From assembly GCA_947626215.1 (NCBI GenBank), contig CANQRJ010000083.1, positions 1 through 6,106 on the forward strand: a stretch of DNA of 6,106 nt, written 5' to 3'. Each line of letters starts with the position of its first letter. Positions within the stretch are counted from its first letter, which is position 1. The position numbers and the translations under genes were made by a program. Below are positions 1 through 4,724 of the stretch, in pieces. The DNA is from an uncultured Bacilli bacterium (GTDB taxonomy: Bacteria > Bacillota_I > Bacilli_A > RF39 > UBA660). Under the pieces are notes generated by a model, which was not told the DNA's origin, did not search any database, and was given only the letters and a program-made list of their open reading frames with translations.

Positions 1-188
1 TATTTACAATCCATAAAAGGACGACCAATAGCTCCGATGTCTTTAAATACTACATGATTTCTAATTTCTTTAGAAATGGTAGTACAATCTTTTTCTATAT
101 TTTTTGCAATATCTTTAAAAGATAATTGTTCTTTCAATCCTTTTTCAATTTCTAATCTATCATCAAATGATAAATGTTTATTCTTCAT
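1..188 (-). CDS. IS30-family transposase, N-terminal part (cut by window edge)
   Basis: The minus-strand frame starts at an ATG at 188-186 and stays open for 62 codons to the window edge. The start is preceded by AGAGGA (200-195) with 6 nt spacing. The protein begins MKNKHLSFDDRLEIEKGLKE and continues with a helix-turn-helix of the form LSFKDIAKNIEKDCTTISKEI (about residues 22-42). This is the standard N-terminal DNA-binding region of IS30 transposases, which bind the element's ends and carry a C-terminal DDE nuclease domain. The DDE domain would lie outside the window, so whether the gene is intact cannot be judged. It is transcribed away from the neighbouring surface operon. The family call is from recognition of the N-terminal pattern; no full-length comparison was possible. 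Confidence 0.85.
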   Translation of the reverse strand, partial: MKNKHLSFDDRLEIEKGLKEQLSFKDIAKNIEKDCTTISKEIRNHVVFKDIGAIGRPFMDCK

Positions 189-240
189 TTTTATTCCTCT
201 TTTCTTAAGAATAAGCATCATCAAAGGTATATTATAGTTC

Positions 241-289
241 TTTGAACAATTAAATTCTACTGTTTCCTTTTGAATAATTAAATTCTACT
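241..289. repeat. Tandem 21-bp direct repeat near the IS end
   Basis: Bases 241-261 and 269-289 are the same 21-mer with one mismatch (C at 247, T at 275). They share TTTGAA then AATTAAATTCTACT and have a 28-bp period. A third, degenerate relative (AATTTACTTTTG at 309-320, one base deleted against AATTCTACTTTT) follows. The position just upstream of an IS30 transposase suggests transposase-binding or terminal repeat sequences; this role is inferred. Confidence 0.7.
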
Positions 290-375
290 TTTACTTATTT
301 TTCTATGGAATTTACTTTTGCAATTAAGTTAGAAAAATTTATATTTCAAAAAGTGTCAAATAAGTGCAAAATAGT

Positions 376-404
376 TTGACATTTAAAGAACTATCTTATA
401 TACT
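376..404 (+). promoter_or_regulatory. Sigma-A promoter of the surface-protein operon
   Basis: A perfect -35 TTGACA (376-381) is followed, after a 17-bp spacer, by TATACT (399-404), one base from the TATAAT consensus. Transcription should start near 411, giving a leader of about 50 nt before the ATG at 462. The leader is AT-rich with no convincing hairpin. The -35 box and its flanks, TTTGACATTTAAA, are repeated exactly at the ileS promoter (4470-4482). Confidence 0.88.
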
Positions 405-461
405 TATTTTATAAATAACTTATATATAGAGTATAGAGAGTGAAAGGAGTATTTATTATTT

Positions 462-1829
462 ATGAATGTGAAAAACAAAAAGATTTTAATTGGTGTTGGA
501 GTAGGTGTTTTTCTTCTTGTTCTATTAGTGATTCTTTTCTTATTTGTATGGAAAAAAGAATATACCATTACTTTTGATAGTGATGGAGGAACCCCTGTTT
601 TAGAGCAAAAAGTGAAAGAAAAAGACCATGTGACAAAACCTGAAGATCCAGAAAAAGAAGGCTATCTTTTCTTAGGATGGTATGAAAATGATGAGTTATT
701 TGATTTTAAAACAGAGATTAAAAGAAATTATGTTTTAAAAGCAAAATGGACGCCTGCATTACTTCTTAGCGCAACAAAGTTGAATTTAGCAGTAAATTCA
801 ACGAAAAAATTAGAAATTACTGATTTACCAGAAAATGTGAGCTTTTCTGATTTAATTTTTTCTAGTAGTGATCCTGCCATTGCAACAGTCGATTCATCTG
901 GAAATATAAAAGCCATCAAAGAAGGAGTCGTAACGATTATGGTAGAAACGAAAGATGGAGTTTATAAAGCAAGTTGTGTCATAACCATTACAAAAGAAAA
1001 TATTGAAATTGAGAAAGTCAATATCGAAGGATCTAGCAGTTTAACGGTAGGTTATACTTTAAAATTAAGCGTGAGCTATGAACCAGAAAATGCAACAGAA
1101 ACAACCCTTACATGGAAAAGCAGTGATTCATCGATTGCAACTGTTGATAAATTTGGAAATGTTAAAGGAATAAAAGCAGGAACCGTTACTATTACAGTTA
1201 CTACGGCAAATGGCAAAATAGCTACAAAAACCATTACGGTGAAAGAAAAAACGGTATCTCAAAATCCAAGTAATCCATCCACGCCAAGTAATCCAAGTAC
1301 ACCGTCTACACCAGATACACCGAGTGAGGAAGAAAAGCCAAAAACTATTCCAGTAGAAAGTATTTCAATTTCCGGTGGAGATAAAACAATGAAAGTCGGT
1401 GAAAAGATGACCTTAAATGCAGTTATCACACCAGAGAATGCAACTAATAAAAAATATTCATGGAACAGTAGTAATCCTTCTGTAGCAAGTATTGATGGAA
1501 AGGGAGTCGTAACGGCAAATTCAAAAGGATCCACTACTATTACAGTCACATCAGAAGATCAAGGAAAAACATTTAGTATTACCATTCATGTTCAAAATGT
1601 ATATGTGATGACATTGAAGGAAAATAAATTAGCCATAGGTGGATCTATTGAATATTTAGTGACCTTAACCGAAAATAATCAAGATATTGATTTTAAAGGG
1701 TATTATTATAATGGTAGATCATTAACTGATACAAGAATAGAAAAAGATTTGATTGATGAAAGCATTAAAACGGTAACAGTTACTTTAAATTCTGGTGAAA
1801 AAGTAACTGCAGATATTGTTTATAATTAA
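462..1829 (+). CDS. Membrane-anchored surface protein with InlB B-repeat-like and three Big_2 Ig-like domains
   Basis: A 455-aa protein starting at ATG 462, behind AAAGGAG (443-449) with a rather long 12-nt gap; no better in-frame start is visible. Basic residues (MNVKNKK) precede one hydrophobic helix (about 8-30, ending in W30-KK) that looks like an uncleaved N-terminal anchor. Residues 34-96 match the Flg_new/InlB B-repeat pattern: ITFDSDGG, then GYLFLGWYEN, then LKAKW. Three Big_2-type Ig folds follow at about 99-178, 183-262 and 298-378. Each carries an SS[DN]xx[IV]A[TS][VI]D motif, G-x-[IV]-[KT] and a T-I-x-V-T-type strand. A Pro/Ser/Thr-rich linker (268-297) separates domains 2 and 3. 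The C-terminal 379-455 may be a divergent fourth beta module. There is no LPXTG motif or C-terminal anchor and only one Cys. Such proteins are usually adhesins or wall-associated scaffolds; ligand and role here are unknown. It is the first gene of a two-gene operon. Confidence 0.9.
   Translation: MNVKNKKILIGVGVGVFLLVLLVILFLFVWKKEYTITFDSDGGTPVLEQKVKEKDHVTKPEDPEKEGYLFLGWYENDELFDFKTEIKRNYVLKAKWTPALLLSATKLNLAVNSTKKLEITDLPENVSFSDLIFSSSDPAIATVDSSGNIKAIKEGVVTIMVETKDGVYKASCVITITKENIEIEKVNIEGSSSLTVGYTLKLSVSYEPENATETTLTWKSSDSSIATVDKFGNVKGIKAGTVTITVTTANGKIATKTITVKEKTVSQNPSNPSTPSNPSTPSTPDTPSEEEKPKTIPVESISISGGDKTMKVGEKMTLNAVITPENATNKKYSWNSSNPSVASIDGKGVVTANSKGSTTITVTSEDQGKTFSITIHVQNVYVMTLKENKLAIGGSIEYLVTLTENNQDIDFKGYYYNGRSLTDTRIEKDLIDESIKTVTVTLNSGEKVTADIVYN
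1263..1352 (+). repeat. Pro/Ser/Thr linker-coding repeat
   Basis: This stretch encodes residues 268-297 of the Big_2 protein, a low-complexity run of NPS/TPS units between the second and third Ig-like domains. At DNA level CCAAGTAATCCA occurs twice (1266-1277 and 1284-1295), 18 bp apart, so slippage here would change linker length in frame. The linker probably acts as a flexible or extended spacer on the cell surface. Confidence 0.75.
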
Positions 1830-1830
1830 A

Positions 1831-1836
1831 AGGAGG
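1831..1836 (+). promoter_or_regulatory. Strong Shine-Dalgarno of the second surface gene
   Basis: AGGAGG starts immediately after the stop codon of the first gene and lies 8 nt before the ATG at 1845. This optimal site fixes the start and supports translation of the second gene from the shared transcript. No promoter-like pair is visible in the 15-bp gap. Confidence 0.9.
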
Positions 1837-1844
1837 AGTTAAGT

Positions 1845-4460
1845 ATGAACAAGAATTATAAAAAATTATTATTTTACTTTTTCGTATTTGTTCTTTTTGC
1901 AGGACAAGTAAATGCAAGAAATTTAAATTTGAAAGAATTAGTAAAAAGAGTGGATCCTAAATCAGATACTATTTATGTAATTGGAACTCATGCTTTTGGG
2001 GCACATACCATGACTTTAGAAGATGTTATGGTTGGAGCAAGAACCATCTCTATACAAGGTGATGATCATTTTGATACAAATTATACCGAAGATGATGTTT
2101 ATAAAGCAATGAATATCTATAAGATTTCTATTACTAAAGATGAAGACTTTAATGTTGTTGGAGCTACTGTAACAGGAAATTTAGTAGGAACTTCAAAATT
2201 AGAATTAGATTGGAATAATGATCAAAAAACAATAGAAGTAGATAATATTAATTATGATTATGTAAAAGAAGAAAGTAAAGCAACTATTGAGTTGTATAAT
2301 TCAAGTACGCATTCTGAGTATCAAAGTTGGTTTAATGGAAAACAATTTACAACGAATGATTATGTAACTGCAAGTAGTATGGTAAATGGTACGTTACCTT
2401 TATCTGGAGTGGTGATGCGTCAAAAAGAGCAAAAATATTCAATTGGTTTAGTAGTAAAAGTAACAGAAGCAAATAAAATGACTGAAAATGCAACTATATG
2501 GTATGGAAAAGAAAATGATAAATCAAAAGCTACAAAACAAACAAAGAACGATTTTTTAAATAATAATTCTGGTCTTCCAATTCTCTTTGATGTTTTGGAA
2601 AATGATAATAAAAAACTATATATATGGGTAGATTTGGATGGAGAAGAAGGCTCTACTTATGAAGCCACTCCGTACTTAGTAGATTATAGTACAGTAAGTT
2701 TTGAAACTGATTCTGTAGGTGAAGTAAAAGTAGATAAAGAATTTCTTCAAAAAGATTTAAGTAATTTAGAAAGTGAATATCACTATGTTTATCCAGTAGA
2801 GAATAACTGGGAGATTAAAGATAATCAATTTCTTGGAGATGTTACGAAACAAGATAATGTGACTTTATTTAAGGAAGATGAAGCAACGGGTTATTACATT
2901 GCCTTTAATGTTTCATCAAGTTATTTTGAAAGTGGAAAAACGACTGTTTATATTCCATGCAAAAGTGAAAATGAAAAGTGTAATATTAAAGGAGAAACTT
3001 TAAAAATTAGTGAAAAGTTTAATGACCGTTATTTTAAAAAAGTCACCTTAACAGAAAATAATTTAGCAGTAATATTTTCTATTAATGAAGAAACTAAAAA
3101 TAGTTGTTCATCAGATAATTCTAAATGTTTAATTCCAATTATCATAGATAGTGATGGACCAGATAATCATAAATATAGTAATGTATTATATGCTCTTGAT
3201 TATAGCAAAGTAAATTTACATGAAATATCAAATATCAATTTAAGTTCTTTAGAATCATCTCAGTATCAAGTAACACAAGAAGGAAAAGTAAGTGGAAAAA
3301 TTGAAACAGAAAATACGAAGAAGTATTACTTCCAAGTAAGTTTAAATTCAGACAATTTAATTTCTGGAAAAACAACCATTGAAGTGGTAGATCCTAATCA
3401 ATCAGTAAAAAAATATACATATAATGGAGTTATGGCATCGGCTCAAGAATCAGATAAAGTAGAAATTACGTCAGAAGAAAATAAAATTAATTTAAAATTG
3501 GAAGCATTAAAACCAATTGAAATGACGGATAATAATTCGGAAAAGAAATATGTAGTTACTATTGATATGGATGGAGCAGAGACTAAATATCTTCCAAGTA
3601 CATATACTATTGATTATACGAAGTTATTGACTTTAGAAGAGGAAATTAATCATTTTGCCGACATGACTCAAAGTGCTAATGATTTAGTTCAAGATGTTCA
3701 AAATAAAGAAAATGAAACGAGTGAAAATTATAAAATTGCTTATAATAAAGAAAAAGAAGTCAAATTAATTACTTATAATGAACCAAAAGAAGTAAGTCAA
3801 ATTTACTATTTTGCATACAAATTCCCAACAGAAAATATTCCAGATTCTATTAAAAGATTTGCAGGACAAACCATTCATTTTGCTTTTTCCAAATATCCTA
3901 GTAAAGTCGATGAAAGTAAGAAAAATGAAATGATTGTTGAAAATGAAAAAGTCTATATAAATGGATGGGAATACATGCATTTATCTGTAGGATTTGGAGT
4001 AGATATTTTAAATTTATTACAAGATGAAATCGATACGGAAACTTCTAATAAAATTCGTGCGATAGAAAATATTGAAAAACAATCAAGTTGTGAAGATGCC
4101 ATGACTTGCTATAAAGTCACTCTTACAAAAGAAAAAGTAGAAGCATGGTTAAATAATCATTATTCTTTAGGAAAAAAGAAAAATACAGTAGATGGTCCAA
4201 AAGAAATTAATATTAAAGTAGATCAAGAGGGTTATGTTAAGAAAGTAGAAAGTGTTGGAGAGTGGGAAACCACTTATAAAGCAGATGAATCAAGTGCCGG
4301 GACTACAATAAAACGTACGATAAATGTTACTATCAAAAAAGAAAATGTAATTTTACAATCACCAGAAGAAATGATTATTGAAGATCATCCAGAAAATGCT
4401 CAAGAACTTTTAATAAAATTTATTGCTAAGGGTGATGAACTATGGCAAAAGCATATTTGA
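1845..4460 (+). CDS. Large exported repeat-containing protein of unknown family
   Basis: An 871-aa protein with a clear signal peptide: NKNYKK, hydrophobic core about 8-20, probable cleavage after QVNA (residue 24). It has no lipobox, C-terminal transmembrane helix or LPXTG. I do not recognise the family. Four successive units end in a hydrophobic-x-x-D-Y pair: D138-Y139, D280-Y281, D452-Y453, D590-Y591. Each pair lies 16-17 residues after an acidic turn: DWNN (122), DLDG (263), DSDG (435), DMDG (574). Units 3 and 4 also share a YY-hydrophobic strand followed by SGKTT (363 and 507). This suggests tandem beta-sandwich modules, perhaps metal-binding at DxDG. The six cysteines form three close pairs: C372/C379, C421/C428, C749/C755. 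From about 595 a helical stretch leads into a C-terminal domain with strands resembling LolA/LppX-like lipoprotein folds (weak guess). It follows the Big_2 gene by 15 bp and probably works with it outside the membrane. The stop is TGA followed by an overlapping TAA. Confidence 0.88.
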   Translation: MNKNYKKLLFYFFVFVLFAGQVNARNLNLKELVKRVDPKSDTIYVIGTHAFGAHTMTLEDVMVGARTISIQGDDHFDTNYTEDDVYKAMNIYKISITKDEDFNVVGATVTGNLVGTSKLELDWNNDQKTIEVDNINYDYVKEESKATIELYNSSTHSEYQSWFNGKQFTTNDYVTASSMVNGTLPLSGVVMRQKEQKYSIGLVVKVTEANKMTENATIWYGKENDKSKATKQTKNDFLNNNSGLPILFDVLENDNKKLYIWVDLDGEEGSTYEATPYLVDYSTVSFETDSVGEVKVDKEFLQKDLSNLESEYHYVYPVENNWEIKDNQFLGDVTKQDNVTLFKEDEATGYYIAFNVSSSYFESGKTTVYIPCKSENEKCNIKGETLKISEKFNDRYFKKVTLTENNLAVIFSINEETKNSCSSDNSKCLIPIIIDSDGPDNHKYSNVLYALDYSKVNLHEISNINLSSLESSQYQVTQEGKVSGKIETENTKKYYFQVSLNSDNLISGKTTIEVVDPNQSVKKYTYNGVMASAQESDKVEITSEENKINLKLEALKPIEMTDNNSEKKYVVTIDMDGAETKYLPSTYTIDYTKLLTLEEEINHFADMTQSANDLVQDVQNKENETSENYKIAYNKEKEVKLITYNEPKEVSQIYYFAYKFPTENIPDSIKRFAGQTIHFAFSKYPSKVDESKKNEMIVENEKVYINGWEYMHLSVGFGVDILNLLQDEIDTETSNKIRAIENIEKQSSCEDAMTCYKVTLTKEKVEAWLNNHYSLGKKKNTVDGPKEINIKVDQEGYVKKVESVGEWETTYKADESSAGTTIKRTINVTIKKENVILQSPEEMIIEDHPENAQELLIKFIAKGDELWQKHI

Positions 4461-4470
4461 TAAATTTTAT

Positions 4471-4499
4471 TTGACATTTAAAATGATGTTTCTTATAAT
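4471..4499 (+). promoter_or_regulatory. Consensus sigma-A promoter of the ileS T-box leader
   Basis: TTGACA (4471-4476), a 17-bp spacer, then TATAAT (4494-4499) match the sigma-A consensus perfectly. Transcription should begin near 4505-4507, just before the first T-box helix. The -35 starts 10 bp after the stop codon of the preceding surface gene, so no separate terminator fits between them. Confidence 0.95.
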
Positions 4500-4505
4500 A
4501 AAGAA

Positions 4506-4704
4506 GTGAAAAAAACATTAAGACACGTTTATAAATATTTGGTTTTTGATAGAGAGCTTATGGATGGTGAAAATAAGCAAAACCAATTTATAAATATCAC
4601 TTAAAGAAAAGTTTTTCGGAAGTCACTTACGTTATCAAGTGAAATAAGTAAAATTAAGGATGGTACCGTCTATATAATAGACTCCTTTGGTATCATCTTT
4701 TTTA
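4506..4704 (+). promoter_or_regulatory. T-box riboswitch, isoleucine (AUC) specific
   Basis: This leader binds uncharged tRNA-Ile and lets transcription continue into ileS when isoleucine charging is low. Stem I has a basal helix TTAAG 4518-4522 with CTTAA 4600-4604. Above it is a specifier loop whose 3' side is TATCA (4595-4599), presenting codon AUC at 4596-4598 followed by the usual purine. A 9-bp helix follows (4528-4536 with 4586-4594), then TGGTTTT with AAAACCA. Next come the AGAGAG bulge (4551-4556) and the apical helix CTTAT/ATAAG closing the classic GGATGGTGAAA loop (4562-4572). A stem III-like hairpin is TCACTT 4623-4628 with AAGTGA 4637-4642. The antiterminator is AAGGA (4656-4660), the 7-nt bulge TGGTACC (4661-4667), helix GTCTAT/ATAGAC (4668-4673, 4677-4682) and TCCTT (4683-4687). 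Bulge UGGU can pair with the tRNA ACCA end, matching discriminator A73 of tRNA-Ile. The specifier, T-box sequence and downstream gene all agree. Confidence 0.95.
4656..4704 (+). terminator. T-box intrinsic terminator (alternative to the antiterminator)
   Basis: GATGGTACC (4659-4667) pairs with GGTATCATC (4689-4697) with one G-U pair, extended by AAG against TTT. The small hairpin 4668-4682 sits in the loop. A run of T follows from 4698. The helix uses the UGGU bulge and AAGGA strand of the antiterminator, so the two structures exclude each other. It stops transcription when tRNA-Ile is charged. Confidence 0.92.
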
Positions 4705-4724
4705 TTTAGAAAAGAGGAAATGAG

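Larger units (their letters stand above)
1..325 (-). mobile_element. Partial IS30-family insertion sequence (upstream end)
   Basis: The transposase start at 188 is followed, on its upstream side, by repeated AT-rich motifs (241-261, 269-289, and a degenerate form at 309-320). IS30 elements usually have their terminal inverted repeat within 50-150 bp of the transposase start, so the element probably ends somewhere around 305-345. The exact boundary cannot be set because the other end is outside the window and no target duplication can be compared. A TATAAT hexamer reads on the minus strand at 236-231 and could be the transposase -10, but no convincing -35 lies 16-18 bp upstream of it. Confidence 0.5.

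Noticed and set aside
728..919. Open minus-strand frame of 63 codons
   Set aside because: It lies wholly opposite the first Big_2 domain, has no convincing ribosome binding site and resembles nothing recognisable. It is a shadow of the plus-strand gene.
1263..1352. Short-period repeat considered as a CRISPR-like or regulatory array
   Set aside because: It lies in frame inside a coding sequence and encodes an ordinary NPS/TPS surface linker, with no repeat-spacer organisation.
1259..1549. Open minus-strand frame of 96 codons
   Set aside because: It is opposite the linker and third Big_2 domain. Its Gly/Leu/Val repeats simply mirror the Pro/Ser/Thr linker repeat on the other strand.
3765..3980. 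Open minus-strand frame of 71 codons
   Set aside because: It is opposite the C-terminal domain of the 871-aa protein. Phe/Ile-rich composition is expected from the reverse of AT-rich coding sequence, and there is no supporting signal.
4442..4474. Ten-codon plus-strand frame (MAKAYLINFI) overlapping the end of the 871-aa gene
   Set aside because: A weak AAGGG lies upstream, so translational coupling or the remnant of a lost gene is imaginable. It is too short, its stop falls inside the ileS promoter -35, and nothing else supports it.
4606..4617. GAAAA/TTTTC inverted repeat in the T-box leader as a possible stem II
   Set aside because: The loop would be only 2 nt, too small for a stable hairpin. 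It may be single-stranded linker between stem I and stem III.
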